Assembly (NCBI RefSeq): GCF_964028355.1
Contig: NZ_OZ034761.1
Span: 806,001 to 870,000 of the forward strand
DNA: 64,000 nucleotides
Reading direction: 5' to 3'
Source: Wolbachia endosymbiont (group B) of Gerris lacustris
GTDB taxonomy: Bacteria > Pseudomonadota > Alphaproteobacteria > Rickettsiales > Anaplasmataceae
Below, piece by piece: positions 33,053-43,186 of the stretch; the stretch's first letter is position 1, and the number at the start of each line of letters is the position of its first letter. The notes beneath the pieces are model-generated. The model ran no database searches. It saw only the letters and a list, made by a program, of their open reading frames with translations, and was not told the origin of the DNA. Position numbers and translations under genes: made by a program.

Positions 33053-34489
33053 TTATTTTAAGAAGGGTGCACTACTGCTCTTACCTCGATCTATGACACT
33101 TTTAAGTTGACATGCGTGTGCTTTTTCACCAAAAAATTTAATCTTTTGACTAACCAAAGAAGATGGTTTTTGCACCTCATTATTCACTGGGTCAACATTA
33201 TTTGCTTGTGCTCCAGGAGAAGCTTCAGATTTCGTTTGTAAACCAGCATTCTTAGGCGGTACCAGTGGCTTACCTGCTTTTGGCACAGAATGTAACGGAG
33301 ATGTAGGTTTAGATTTTTCATTATCATCAGATTCATGACCACTGTCAGAACTATCCCTTCTTTTTTTATTGTCTAGTTGAGGGTTTAGAGGTGTTGAATA
33401 TGTACTTTCATTATCGCTCCAATCTTGTTCAGACTCTTCACTACTGCTACTCGATACACTACTACTACGACTCCGTGGTGGTGAGATCATAGCTGACATT
33501 TTACTGAATGCCCCATCCAGGTTACTTGGCTGTTGTACGTTGCTCCCTTGCTTTCCATGAAGGCCTGCCCTTCGTTTCTGAAGTACTTTATTCAAATCAG
33601 CTATATGATCTTCTTTTTTTTCTTGTTGCCCACCTCCTTTATTGCTTGACTTCTTTGCTTCCTGTTCTTTTAACCTCTTCTTCTCAATCTTGTCACGCTC
33701 TTCCTTGCTCATGAGGTTTTTTCCTTTTTTTATTTCTTCAAACAAAGCATCAGTTTCTTTATGACCCCCAGGTTTACCTGCAAAAGAATCAGTTTTCTTT
33801 AGTGTCTTACTCTTCATCTCTGCAAACATACCAGCATCCGTTGCAGGCCCAGAAGGGAAATTATTCCCTAAAGATGGAGAAGGAGGTGGCAGAGGTAGTA
33901 GTGGTACAATGGGTATTCCAGACATTACTGGAAATGATGGTATAGGAGTATTGCTATGTTCAAGTTCTTTTGCTTTCTGTAAACCACTATCTTGTGATTG
34001 TTCTCTACCAGGATCAACTCCTTTCTCGCTGTTTATTGCAGAAACAAATGAATTAATAAGATATACAGCTAAGTTCAACACAACCAATGAAGAAACAGAA
34101 GCAATGACTATGAAAAGTACTGGAGCACTTAGTGTTGCTGAAATCGCAAGATAAGTATATATCCCAGCTGTAACACTAGATATACATAGCAATAAAGTAG
34201 CAATTGAATATTTTAAGGCAGTTGCCTTGCTTATGCCAATTGAAGTATTAACCAAAATGGGAGTATCGATTTTTTGTTCTGTTGCAAGTTGAGCAGGACC
34301 CTCAGATAGAACTGTTGTTGGTTTAGTGCTACTGCTATTTTCTGATGCAATACTACCAGAAGTTTTTTCATTTTTATCGTTACTTTCCGCTTGCCCACAA
34401 TTTTTTACCCAATCTGCAGGTGGTAGAGGCGGGGGAGGTGGCGGAGCTGATAACAAACTGCTACTATTAGATGAAATTTCACCAGTCAT
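33053..34489 (-). CDS. Proline-rich membrane protein with WH2-like motifs; candidate actin-binding effector
   Basis: The protein is 478 aa. It starts with a Ser-rich then poly-Pro segment (APPPPPPLPP, residues 15-24). Two membrane helices lie at about 85-140. A second Pro-rich region follows (about 190-210), then AGMFAEMKSKTLKKT (about 218) and DALFEEIKKGKNL (about 246); both fit the WH2 actin-monomer motif (short amphipathic helix, then L..). A charged helix with DLNKVLQKRRAG is near 296, and the rest is Ser/Pro-rich and disordered. Poly-Pro plus WH2 is the layout of actin nucleators such as Rickettsia RickA. No catalytic domain is seen. A host-actin role is inference. Own promoter at 34519-34547. 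Confidence 0.72.
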   Translation of the reverse strand: MTGEISSNSSSLLSAPPPPPPLPPADWVKNCGQAESNDKNEKTSGSIASENSSSTKPTTVLSEGPAQLATEQKIDTPILVNTSIGISKATALKYSIATLLLCISSVTAGIYTYLAISATLSAPVLFIVIASVSSLVVLNLAVYLINSFVSAINSEKGVDPGREQSQDSGLQKAKELEHSNTPIPSFPVMSGIPIVPLLPLPPPSPSLGNNFPSGPATDAGMFAEMKSKTLKKTDSFAGKPGGHKETDALFEEIKKGKNLMSKEERDKIEKKRLKEQEAKKSSNKGGGQQEKKEDHIADLNKVLQKRRAGLHGKQGSNVQQPSNLDGAFSKMSAMISPPRSRSSSVSSSSSEESEQDWSDNESTYSTPLNPQLDNKKRRDSSDSGHESDDNEKSKPTSPLHSVPKAGKPLVPPKNAGLQTKSEASPGAQANNVDPVNNEVQKPSSLVSQKIKFFGEKAHACQLKSVIDRGKSSSAPFLK

Positions 34490-34518
34490 TTTTCTTCCTT
34501 ATTATTAATATAACACCA

Positions 34519-34547
34519 ATAATACCTAAATTATTAGTATTTGTCAA
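34519..34547 (-). promoter_or_regulatory. Near-consensus promoter for the proline-rich gene
   Basis: On the minus strand: TTGACA (34547-34542), 17-base spacer, TATTAT (34524-34519). A ribosome site AAGGAAGA lies before ATG 34489. Perfect -35 box, so expression could be strong. Confidence 0.7.
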
Positions 34548-34704
34548 AAATTTATGAATAAGTTAATACTAAGATAATATATAAAAAGAAAAGAGAGAGG
34601 AGAAGTCTTCTAAGAAGAAATAGAAGTGTCTTAAACCTCAAGACCTTCCTTCATCACTTTGTTATTACAGCACATCATCGATGTTTTGGTATAGAGTAAT
34701 CAGA

Positions 34705-34741
34705 ATCATAAAAATAGCTGATACTCAGCTATTTTTATGAT
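34705..34741. promoter_or_regulatory. Perfect 17-bp inverted repeat between divergent promoters
   Basis: ATCATAAAAATAGCTGA (34705-34721) and TCAGCTATTTTTATGAT (34725-34741) with 3 bases between. It lies between the -35 boxes of the two divergent promoters, 16 bases from the one on the right. It could be an operator or a transcription insulator. Confidence 0.55.
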
Positions 34742-34757
34742 AACCTCTCTTAAACAA

Positions 34758-34786
34758 TTGATATTTTACAGTTTTTTTGGTAAAAT
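34758..34786 (+). promoter_or_regulatory. Promoter for the gene at 34815
   Basis: TTGATA (34758-34763), 17-base spacer, TAAAAT (34781-34786). Start of RNA near 34793, so the leader is about 20 bases. Confidence 0.65.
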
Positions 34787-34814
34787 AATAGCTTAAGGCT
34801 TAGAATAAAAGTTT

Positions 34815-35309
34815 ATGAGTGAAGCACAAGGTCCAAATATTGCAGAATGGCAGGCACAGCAGCAACACCAGGAAGCCGCTAGTGAGAAAAGTGGTTTCGG
34901 TCTTGGTCATAGTGACTCTGTTTCAACAATTGTGGATGGGATGAAGTGGATGTTCAACTTTCATGAAGGAGCAATTGCTGCTTATAGTAATGTGTTTGAA
35001 GGTTTGGTAAGTGGTAGCAGTTTAGTAACGTTATTTGGGAAATCAGGTAATATGTTTGGCATAAAACTTTTTGAAAGCCTTGCTGAATATTTTTCAGGTG
35101 GTGGTGGAGAAGATATGCCATCAGAAGGAATGGGTATGGATCAAGGTGATGGAGGCCCTCATCCGGATGATTATCCCCACTCTAACAATGAAATAGCTCA
35201 AAGTGCTGATGGTTTGCATGATATGCATGATGCAGGTGATCATCATGGCCAATCTTTTTCACCTGGTCCTTCACCATCTATTGGTGATGATCATGAGCTT
35301 GGTTACTAA
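34815..35309 (+). CDS. Hypothetical protein with His/Asp/Gly-rich tail
   Basis: The protein is 164 aa. The first half is a globular region with an amphipathic to hydrophobic stretch (about 57-95). The second half is low complexity, rich in Gly, Asp, His, Met and Ser (DGLHDMHDAGDHHGQS), which could bind metal. Not recognised. It is divergent from the proline-rich gene and ends 27 bases before dxr, so it may share that transcript. Confidence 0.75.
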   Translation: MSEAQGPNIAEWQAQQQHQEAASEKSGFGLGHSDSVSTIVDGMKWMFNFHEGAIAAYSNVFEGLVSGSSLVTLFGKSGNMFGIKLFESLAEYFSGGGGEDMPSEGMGMDQGDGGPHPDDYPHSNNEIAQSADGLHDMHDAGDHHGQSFSPGPSPSIGDDHELGY

Positions 35310-35336
35310 ATAACTAAGAGGATTTTATTGTAATTA

Positions 35337-36509
35337 GTGAAAAAAGTTTCAGTTTTAGGGTCAACAGGAAGCATTGGAAAAAAGACTGTAGATTTGCTCT
35401 TAAAGAGAAAGGAAGAATGTCAGGTGGAAGCACTAAGTGCCAATTCTAACTTTGCTCTGCTAGCACAACAGGCAAATCTACTTAATGCAAAATATGTTGC
35501 CATTTCTGATGAAAGGTTCTACAAAGATTTAAAAGAAAATCTACTTGGTACAAGCGTTAAAGTAGAAGTTGGCGCTCCAGGTCTAGCAAATGTTGCTTCT
35601 CTACCTGTTGATCTCTCAGTTGTTGCAGTAGTTGGCATCGCAGGCCTTGAGCCAGTTATAAAGGTTATAGAAAGTGGTACTAAAGTTATTGCCCTAGCAA
35701 ATAAAGAAAGCATTGTTTGTGGTGGCAAGTTACTGCTTGAAAAAGCTAAAGAAAGGAGCGTACAAATAATTCCCATCGACTCTGAACACAACGCAATTTT
35801 TCAAGTTTTGCAAAATGATGATAAATGTGTAGAAAAGATTATACTCACTGCCTCTGGTGGACCATTTTTAAATTATAGCCTTGAACAATTAAAAAATATT
35901 ACAGTAAATCAGGCACTAAGTCACCCTACTTGGAAAATGGGAAAGAAAATCTCAGTCGATAGTGCAACAATGATGAATAAAGCACTAGAAATAATAGAAG
36001 CACATCATTTGTTCAATATCAGCCCAAATAGAATTGAAGCAGTAGTGCACCCTGAATCGATAGTACATGGAGTTGTAGTTTACCAGGATGGGTTTAGCTT
36101 TGCTGTGCTTGCAGAAACTGATATGGAAATTCCCATTGCATATGCTTTGTCTTGGCCAAAAAGATCAACTTTGAATTACAAGTTAGACTTAACAAAACAA
36201 AAAAAATTGACCTTTCAAGAACCAGATCATAAACGTTTTCCTGCACTAAAGCTCAGTATGGAAGTGTTAAATTCCTCTTCTCCACATACAAATAGTATTG
36301 TTTTGAACGCTGCAAATGAGATAGCTGTCAATGAATTCTTGAAATCACGAATCGGTTTTTTAGAAATATTAGAGGTGATAAAATCAACAATAGAAAATTT
36401 TGACAAGTACTCTGATATTAACTCACTATCTGGTATAATCAACATTAACTTTGAAAGCCGTATTATTGCCAATAAAATTATTGAAAGCAAAGTTTTTGCT
36501 TGTAGCTAA
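35337..36509 (+). CDS. dxr: 1-deoxy-D-xylulose-5-phosphate reductoisomerase
   Basis: Second step of the MEP pathway to isoprenoids, giving the precursors used by UbiA. The protein is 390 aa. NADPH loop LGSTGSIGKKT is at the start; IPIDSEHNAIFQ (metal Asp and Glu) and LTASGGPF are in the middle; then SVDSATMMNKALE and VVHPESIVHG. Start is GTG 35337; an AAGAGGA site is 14 bases upstream. Confidence 0.95.
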   Translation: MKKVSVLGSTGSIGKKTVDLLLKRKEECQVEALSANSNFALLAQQANLLNAKYVAISDERFYKDLKENLLGTSVKVEVGAPGLANVASLPVDLSVVAVVGIAGLEPVIKVIESGTKVIALANKESIVCGGKLLLEKAKERSVQIIPIDSEHNAIFQVLQNDDKCVEKIILTASGGPFLNYSLEQLKNITVNQALSHPTWKMGKKISVDSATMMNKALEIIEAHHLFNISPNRIEAVVHPESIVHGVVVYQDGFSFAVLAETDMEIPIAYALSWPKRSTLNYKLDLTKQKKLTFQEPDHKRFPALKLSMEVLNSSSPHTNSIVLNAANEIAVNEFLKSRIGFLEILEVIKSTIENFDKYSDINSLSGIININFESRIIANKIIESKVFACS

Positions 36510-36665
36510 AATTAATCCTAATCACTTAGGTATCCGTTCAGCAACGTGATAAAGGTAGACAAGAAAAGACAACGAAATAGGTGTCATTCAAGTACCCCAT
36601 TTCATACTCCTGTCATCCCAGTACCTTGCCTTTTTGTCATCCTAACTGGGATCCAGATTCCATAA

Positions 36666-36774
36666 TGTCATTCCAGTGCTTGACACTGGGATCCAGAAAA
36701 ATTTACAAAGCTTATGCTAAGTTCAATGAGATTAAATGAAAAACTGGATTCCAGCATCAAGTGCTGGAATGACA
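36666..36774. repeat. MITE-like palindromic element
   Basis: It begins TGTCATTCCAGTGCTTGACA and ends CAAGTGCTGGAATGACA. Each end is also a short hairpin. Another incomplete copy lies just upstream, about 36580-36660 (GTCATCC, CCCAGTACC). No gene in 36510-36756. Confidence 0.6.
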
Positions 36775-36979
36775 CCTTACCTGAACAGATACAGTATGTT
36801 CGCAACCACTAACCTGAGAGGAGTTTACATCATTAAGAATTGTATTTGCTCTATACAGAAAACCACACCCTATTGCAAAAAAAAAGCAACGAAGTTACAG
36901 CAAGTGAAACTGGGTTATAAACTGTGAAACATAGACCAGCAGCAAGTACTCCATATAACAAAAAAGCACAAGCACACTT
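36757..36979 (-). pseudogene. Ankyrin-protein membrane tail, remnant beyond IS256
   Basis: Minus-strand coding pieces read LLYGVLAAGLCFTVYNPVSL, AVTSLL and AIGCGFLYRANTILNDVNSS, two hydrophobic helices. They become one frame with the upstream part if a T6 run loses one base and a T9 run loses one base. The last codons enter a palindromic repeat and stop at 36757. I read it as the C-terminal membrane part of the ankyrin gene starting at 40100. Confidence 0.5.
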
Positions 36980-38317
36980 GGGAGTGTTAAATAAACTGTG
37001 TCAAGCCGCATTTTTAGTTCAACTCAATTTTCAGTCTGTTGGGAAAGAAAATGTCAAGCTGAGACATAGTTAATGCCCAATTAGGCAAAGCTGTAGTCCA
37101 CTTTTGCTCTACCTTTTTTATAGCACAATATACCTGTTTGTACAAGGCATTTGTATTAGTAAATGAGCCCTTAGTTTTAGTAAATTTCCTAATTTGTCTA
37201 TGCAATCCCTCAATTGGATTGGTGGTGTAAATCAGCTTCCTAACTGGTCCAGAATACTTAAAATAACCAGACAAATTTTCCCAATTGTTTTGCCATGATT
37301 TTGTAACCAAGGGATATTTTTCACTCCATTTTTCTTCCAGCTCAAGCAAATAATTCTCAGCAATCTCTTTACTTGAAGCACGATATATTTTTTTCAAATC
37401 ATTTATGAAAACTTTTACATCTTTGCTAGATACATACTTCAGTGAATTCCTTATCTGATGCACTATGCATAGCTGTACTTCTGCTTTAGGAAATACACTA
37501 TTTATAGCGGTAGGAAAGCTTTTTAGCCCATCAATACAGGCAATTAGAATATCTTCTACTCCTCTTTCTTTGAGGTCATTTAGTACTCCCAACCAGAAGT
37601 TAGCTCCTTCACTTTCAGCCAAATAAAAACCTAATACTTCTTTTCTGCCATTTTGATTTATGCCCAATATATTATACATACATTTACTTATGCAATGTCC
37701 GTCCTCCTTGACCTTAAAAAACATGCCATCCATAAATACTATTGGATACACTGATTGCAGTGGGCGGCTGCGCCATTCATTGATTACTGGTAGCAGTTTA
37801 TCGGTAATACTAGATATCTCTGCTGCTGATATTTTGTGGTCATATATTTCCTCAACATGTGAAGCTATATCTCTGTATCCCATGCCACTGGCATATGTGC
37901 TTAAGACCTTTGCTTCAAGTTCTGGATGTAGGCTTGTTTGCCTTTTTTTGACTATTTGTGGTTCAAAGCTTCCCTCCCTATCTCTTGGTGTTAGCAGCTC
38001 AAATGAGCCTGCACTCGTGCGTAAAGTTTTTGCGTTTCTCCCATTTCTTCGGTTATTTTCTTCACTTTCAGCTGACATGTAGCTTTCTATTTCACCTTCC
38101 AGACTTGCCTCTAGCAACCTTTTTATAAACGGTGTTAATGCTCCATCTCTTCCTGTCAATGGTCTTCCTTCTCGTATAGATGACAGGATATTTGTTTCTA
38201 ATTCTTTATAATCTACCAAACCAGTAGTTCTATTTGCTTGACTCATATCAAACCTCCATTTTTTATATCAATTTATTACTTTTTTTTTCGGTTTGACACA
38301 CTTTTTTGAACGTTCCC
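36980..38317 (-). mobile_element. IS256-family element, copy B
   Basis: 1338 bp, one T longer than copy A in a T run near 38280. The flanks GCACACTT (36972-36979) and GCACACCT (38318-38325) are a target duplication with one change. It interrupts the ankyrin gene. Confidence 0.92.
37014..38246 (-). CDS. IS256-family transposase, copy B
   Basis: 410 aa, same protein as copy A with all DDE residues kept. Confidence 0.93.
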   Translation of the reverse strand: MSQANRTTGLVDYKELETNILSSIREGRPLTGRDGALTPFIKRLLEASLEGEIESYMSAESEENNRRNGRNAKTLRTSAGSFELLTPRDREGSFEPQIVKKRQTSLHPELEAKVLSTYASGMGYRDIASHVEEIYDHKISAAEISSITDKLLPVINEWRSRPLQSVYPIVFMDGMFFKVKEDGHCISKCMYNILGINQNGRKEVLGFYLAESEGANFWLGVLNDLKERGVEDILIACIDGLKSFPTAINSVFPKAEVQLCIVHQIRNSLKYVSSKDVKVFINDLKKIYRASSKEIAENYLLELEEKWSEKYPLVTKSWQNNWENLSGYFKYSGPVRKLIYTTNPIEGLHRQIRKFTKTKGSFTNTNALYKQVYCAIKKVEQKWTTALPNWALTMSQLDIFFPNRLKIELN

Positions 38318-38767
38318 GCACACCTTAGTTTGTTTCCTTTTTTGAGCAACTGCTTCTACCTTTAGGAACTCTGATTCTATTGCTTTCTTGACATGTCCTG
38401 CAATACAATCTTTGGGATTTTTACCTTTATAATTTTCAATATTAGTTTTTATATCTGGATGTGTAAGTAATATTTCTACCATATCTATACTTCCCATCTC
38501 GCAAGCAATGTGTAAAGCTGTATTTTTTTTCTTCTTGCCGGTCTCAATTTCCTCCTCTACACGAGCATAATTTTGAGGTATAAATCCTTTATTAACAGGT
38601 TGTAAATTGTCAAAGTATATGCAGTGAAGATATGGACTCCTATCTACTACTTCTCTCTCCTCAAATTTGTAAACTGGATAACCATCATGTTCCTTTGGTC
38701 TTCTCTCCATAACAGCTTGCTTGCTTTTAATATTTACATCAATTTTTTATGCTCTACAAGCAACTTA
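38318..38767 (-). pseudogene. Ankyrin-repeat protein, central part
   Basis: The longest frame is ATG 38710 to the IS256 edge; its stop at 38276 is transposon sequence. It contains one clear ankyrin repeat (NTALHIACEMGSIDMVEILL) and a second start (NYKGKNPKDCI). Upstream, DVNIKSKQAVMERRPKEHD stays open but is out of frame with the 5' part by one base; an A6 run near 38745 would be A7 in the intact gene. Confidence 0.65.
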
Positions 38768-39870
38768 TACCAATTCCCGCTATACAAGCAACGAATAGAC
38801 AATAATGGAAAAAAAGCCATACTGGAGTAAGTAAAATAGCGAGGTTTAGATGGCATTAAGATCAAAATTATTGGATGAAAAAGTGGTGGAATCAGCAAAA
38901 GAGATGCTGAAGAAAGTAAGAAATAATGCGTATGTTGCAAAAAAACTAAATGCTGTAATTGCAGCAAAAAAGCACAGTATAACAGCTGTAGCAAAAATAT
39001 GTTGCATTTCGAGAAAGGCAATTACTACATGGATAAAGCACATAAAATTTGGAAGAGAAGAAAAATTATTTTCTCCACCTCAACGCCGTAGAAAAACTAT
39101 ATTGAACCAAAGTCAACTTGAACAAATTGAGGTGTGGATGGAGGAAAACCCCAATATTACTATTAGAGAAATGAGAATAAGAATCCAAGAAAGATTTGGT
39201 TTGAATATCAGCAAATCCACAATACATCGTAATATGCAAAGAATGAAATTCTCATATATCACACCAAGACCAGTTCATAGTGGACAGGATAAAAATAAGC
39301 AAGAGGAGTTTAAAAAAAAACCTCAATGAAACTATTGTCATGCATTCTGAAAAAGAGCTATTTTTCTTCGATGAATCACGGTTTGGTACACATTCAAAAG
39401 TTGGACATGGGTGGTTTAAAAAAGGCAGTAGGACACAGGTTAAGGTAAAATTAGGTAGGGAAAATTTTTATCTCTATAGTGCAGTTAATCCCAGAAATGG
39501 AGAGAATTTTAGCTTATTTGCACCAAACGTCAACACTGCTTGTATAAATATATTCCTTGAACAGATGTCGCAATATTTAGGAATACGAAAGGCTTTTCTC
39601 GTGATGGATTGCGCTAGTTGGCATAAGTCAAAAAGTTTAAAGATACCTAAAAATATCGAAATTATATACCTACCACCATACTCACCTGACCTCAATCCTG
39701 TTGAGAGGTTTTGGTTATATATAAAACAGAACATTTTGCGCAATAAAATCTACGATACAATTGTTCTGCTTGAGAGCGCTTTGTGTAAATTTATTACCTC
39801 TCTTTCCCCTTCCACGGTTAAACAACTCTGCAATGCTTCTTATTTGGTTCATTAATAATGAGAGTTGGTA
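38768..39870 (+). mobile_element. IS630-family element, copy 6
   Basis: 1103 bp, TTA at 38765-38767 and 39871-39873. WMEE variant, as copy 5. Removing it with one TTA gives ELMAKLLVEHKK in frame in the ankyrin gene. Confidence 0.9.
38850..39855 (+). CDS. IS630 transposase in two frames (orfA 38850-39329, orfB 39280-39855)
   Basis: WMEE variant; nine-A run and catalytic residues intact. Confidence 0.85.
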
Positions 39871-40100
39871 TTAGCCATAAGCTCTAAATATTGATGTTCG
39901 TCGTTATTACTAGTAACAAAAGCTGAAATAATGCACATCAAAGGTGTCATTCCATCTTCAAAAGCATTAACATTCGCTCCTTCTTTCAATGCTTGTTGAA
40001 AATGATTCCAGGCTTCCTCAGGTGTTATTCTTTCACCACTAGCATTTTGAAATTCAATAGCTTTAAACAACTTTTTTGTTGCCTCACTTGTACTAAACAT
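39871..40100 (-). pseudogene. Ankyrin-repeat protein, 5' part
   Basis: AGGAGG precedes ATG 40100. The first 76 codons include an ankyrin-type hairpin and helix (EGANVNAFEDGMTPLMCI) and then meet an IS630. With the parts at 38318-38767 and 36757-36979 this forms one ankyrin gene of about 1 kb broken by two transposons and about three one-base shifts. Confidence 0.65.
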
Positions 40101-40166
40101 TTTACCTCCTATAATTAAAACTTTGATAAATTATACACAGAAAAAGTTAAAATATCAACTATTAAA

Positions 40167-40925
40167 CTAATGATCCAGAATATATTCCTTCGTTAACGGA
40201 GATTGGGCATTTTCAAATATTTCTTGAGTACTTCCGGATTCAACAATCTTGCCATTGCAAAAGAAAACTATGCTGTCAGATAATTTTTTAGCTTGCTTCA
40301 TCGAATGAGTTACCATAATTATGGTGAACCTCAATTTCAATTCTTGTATAAGATTTTCGATTGCATTGGTTGCCATTGGATCAAGAGCAGAGCATGGTTC
40401 ATCCATTAATAAAATAGTTGGCTTTACTGCAATTGCACGAGCAATGCATAATCTTTGTTGCTGGCCACCAGATAAATTTAGTGCACTATCTTGCAATCTA
40501 TCTTTCAACTCTTCCCATAAACCAACCTTAGTTAAACTACTTTCTACTATTTCATTCAATTTTTGCTTATTTTTCACCATGCCATGCAATTTAGGCCCAT
40601 AAGCAACATTATCATATATTGACTTTGGAAAAGGATTGGGTTTTTGAAATACCATACCAACTTTTGCTCTGAGCAATACAACATCCATATCACGTGAATA
40701 TATATTACCCAGCCCATCGATTACCAGCTCACCGGTCGCTTTACATCCATGTACGTAATCATTCATACGATTAAAACAACGCAAGAATGTTGATTTACCG
40801 CACCCAGAAGGTCCGATAAAAGTTGTGACTTTCTTTTTGCAAATATTCAAATTTATATCGAATAAAACTTGTTTAGAGCCATACCAAAGATTTAAATTTT
40901 TAACGAAAGCGTATTTATCATTCAT
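40167..40925 (-). CDS. pstB: Phosphate ABC transporter ATP-binding protein
   Basis: Powers high-affinity phosphate uptake with PstSCA. The protein is 252 aa. GPSGCGKST (Walker A), [16 protein letters not shown] (ABC signature), [13 protein letters not shown] (Walker B) and [14 protein letters not shown] (H-loop) are all present. It overlaps dapB by four bases; the other pst genes are not in the window. Confidence 0.95.
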   Translation of the reverse strand: MNDKYAFVKNLNLWYGSKQVLFDINLNICKKKVTTFIGPSGCGKSTFLRCFNRMNDYVHGCKATGELVIDGLGNIYSRDMDVVLLRAKVGMVFQKPNPFPKSIYDNVAYGPKLHGMVKNKQKLNEIVESSLTKVGLWEELKDRLQDSALNLSGGQQQRLCIARAIAVKPTILLMDEPCSALDPMATNAIENLIQELKLRFTIIMVTHSMKQAKKLSDSIVFFCNGKIVESGSTQEIFENAQSPLTKEYILDH

Positions 40926-41716
40926 ACTAAATCCTGCATTGAATAAAGTCCTGGTATTTCCTTTTTATTCTCGCACAACCATATTGCTGCTTGAACCGCC
41001 CCTCTAGCAAACGTTGTGCGATCAATTGCTTTGTGATTTAATTCTACTCGTTCATCGGAATTGACAAACATGACACTGTGATCTCCTATTACTCCACCTC
41101 CACGAGATACTGCAAAGCCTATTTTCCCTTTCCCTCTTATATTTGAATTAGTATGTGAATATTGATTGAGCTCAAAATCCACTTTTGCAGCGTTAGCAAC
41201 TGCTTTACCAAACTCTATAGCTGTTCCAGATGGTGAATCCTTTTTTAAGTTGTGATGCATTTCCCAAATTTCAACGTCATACTCATTACCTAAAAGCTTG
41301 GCAGCTTCTTTTACCAACTTCAGCAACACATTAACTCCTATACTCATATTTGCTGACCATAATATTGGAACTTTAGCAGCGTACTCTTTTAAATTTAGAC
41401 CTTCTATTCCAGTTGTGCCACTAACTAGCGGTTTTTTAAATTTCACGGCCGCCTTAAGACAGTCTAGCATACATTCTTTAGTTGTAAAATCTATTACAAC
41501 GTCAGATGACTCAAATATGCCACTAATAGAACTTGTAACTTCAATTCCTAAACTGGAACTATGGCCTACAATAGGTCCAATATCTAAACCTATATACTCA
41601 CTGCCCAAGCGAGCAACAGCACCTGCTATTTCCACTTTGGTATTCGTAATTAATTCATTGAGTATTTTCTTACCCATTCTGCCTAAGCAGCCTATTACTC
41701 CAACTTTGATTTTCAT
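40922..41716 (-). CDS. dapB: 4-hydroxy-tetrahydrodipicolinate reductase
   Basis: Lysine/diaminopimelate synthesis, needed for any peptidoglycan-like precursor. I use ATG 41716 (264 aa, MKIKVGVIG); ATG 41752 would add 12 residues. GCLGRMGKK is the NAD(P) loop, VSGTTGIEG and the catalytic [15 protein letters not shown] follow. It is translationally coupled to pstB. Confidence 0.93.
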   Translation of the reverse strand: MKIKVGVIGCLGRMGKKILNELITNTKVEIAGAVARLGSEYIGLDIGPIVGHSSSLGIEVTSSISGIFESSDVVIDFTTKECMLDCLKAAVKFKKPLVSGTTGIEGLNLKEYAAKVPILWSANMSIGVNVLLKLVKEAAKLLGNEYDVEIWEMHHNLKKDSPSGTAIEFGKAVANAAKVDFELNQYSHTNSNIRGKGKIGFAVSRGGGVIGDHSVMFVNSDERVELNHKAIDRTTFARGAVQAAIWLCENKKEIPGLYSMQDLV

Positions 41717-41850
41717 AAAGCTTATATTAGGCCCTTTTTCGAGCTTTGTCATCTTTATAAGCTTAGCATATTTAGCCTTACACTGATAAAACTATAGCTA
41801 TACATCGATGAATCTATTGAAAATTGATACGAGGAAGATACTAATTGTAA

Positions 41851-42953
41851 TACCAATTCCCGCTATACAAGCAACGAATAGACAATAATGGAAAAAAAGC
41901 CATACTGGAGTAAGTAAAATAGCGAGGTTTAGATGGCATTAAGATCAAAATTATTGGATGAAAAAGTGGTGGAATCAGCAAAAGAGATGCTGAAGAAAGT
42001 AAGAAATAATGCGTATGTTGCAAAAAAACTAAATGCTGTAATTGCAGCAAAAAAGCACAGTATAACAGCTGTAGCAAAAATATGTTGCATTTCGAGAAAG
42101 GCAATTACTACATGGATAAAGCACATAAAATTTGGAAGAGAAGAAAAATTATTTTCTCCACCTCAACGCCGTAGAAAAACTATATTGAACCAAAGTCAAC
42201 TTGAACAAATTGAGGTGTGGATAGAGGAAAACCCCAATATTACTATTAGAGAAATGAGAATAAGAATCCAAGAAAGATTTGGTTTGAATATCAGCAAATC
42301 CACAATACATCGTAATATGCAAAGAATGAAATTCTCATATATCACACCAAGACCAGTTCATAGTGGACAGGATAAAAATAAGCAAGAGGAGTTTAAAAAA
42401 AAACCTCAATGAAACTATTGTCATGCATTCTGAAAAAGAGCTATTTTTCTTCGATGAATCACGGTTTGGTACACATTCAAAAGTTGGACATGGGTGGTTT
42501 AAAAAAGGCAGTAGGACACAGGTTAAGGTAAAATTAGGTAGGGAAAATTTTTATCTCTATAGTGCAGTTAATCCCAGAAATGGAGAGAATTTTAGCTTAT
42601 TTGCACCAAACGTCAACACTGCTTGTATAAATATATTCCTTGAACAGATGTCGCAATATTTAGGAATACGAAAGGCTTTTCTCGTGATGGATTGCGCTAG
42701 TTGGCATAAGTCAAAAAGTTTAAAGATACCTAAAAATATCGAAATTATATACCTACCACCATACTCACCTGACCTCAATCCTGTTGAGAGGTTTTGGTTA
42801 TATATAAAACAGAACATTTTGCGCAATAAAATCTACGATACAATTGTTCTGCTTGAGAGCGCTTTGTGTAAATTTATTACCTCTCTTTCCCCTTCCACGG
42901 TTAAACAACTCTGCAATGCTTCTTATTTGGTTCATTAATAATGAGAGTTGGTA
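41851..42953 (+). mobile_element. IS630-family element, copy 7
   Basis: 1103 bp with TAA at 41848-41850 and 42954-42956. Base sequence type. It interrupts a short paralogue of the gene at 43187. Confidence 0.9.
41933..42938 (+). CDS. IS630 transposase in two frames (orfA 41933-42412, orfB 42363-42938)
   Basis: Same protein as copies 3 and 9; nine-A run present. Confidence 0.85.
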
Positions 42954-43053
42954 TAAACAACCAATTCCAACCTGATGAAACTTTTTTTGTAATCCATGAG
43001 ATTCCTGTATGATCAGCAATCCACTTAAAAAGGTTTTTTATTTTTTTTAACAT
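42954..43053 (-). pseudogene. Truncated paralogue of the 43187 gene
   Basis: AAGGAG lies before ATG 43053. The frame reads MLKKIKNLFKWIADHTGISW then ITKKVSSGWNWLF and meets an IS630 after 33 codons. Past the element (41850 down to TAG at 41798) it would add about 16 hydrophobic residues. The DNA from 42955 to about 43125 closely matches 43491-43650, including the leader, so this is a tandem duplicate. Confidence 0.6.
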
Positions 43054-43144
43054 ATTTACTCCTTAAATTAATAAGGATTTAATTATTACATATAAAGTTT
43101 AATTTGTCAATTTTCTCTTATGGAGAAAACTTATAAAGAAAAAA

Positions 43145-43169
43145 AGAGCACCTCTCCAGGTGCTCTTTT
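43145..43169. terminator. Strong rho-independent terminator
   Basis: AGAGCACCT (43145-43153) pairs with AGGTGCTCT (43158-43166), then TTT on one side and a run of A (T on the minus strand) on the other. It works for the minus-strand gene ending at 43187. Confidence 0.85.
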
Positions 43170-43186
43170 ATGAAGGGTTTGGTTTG

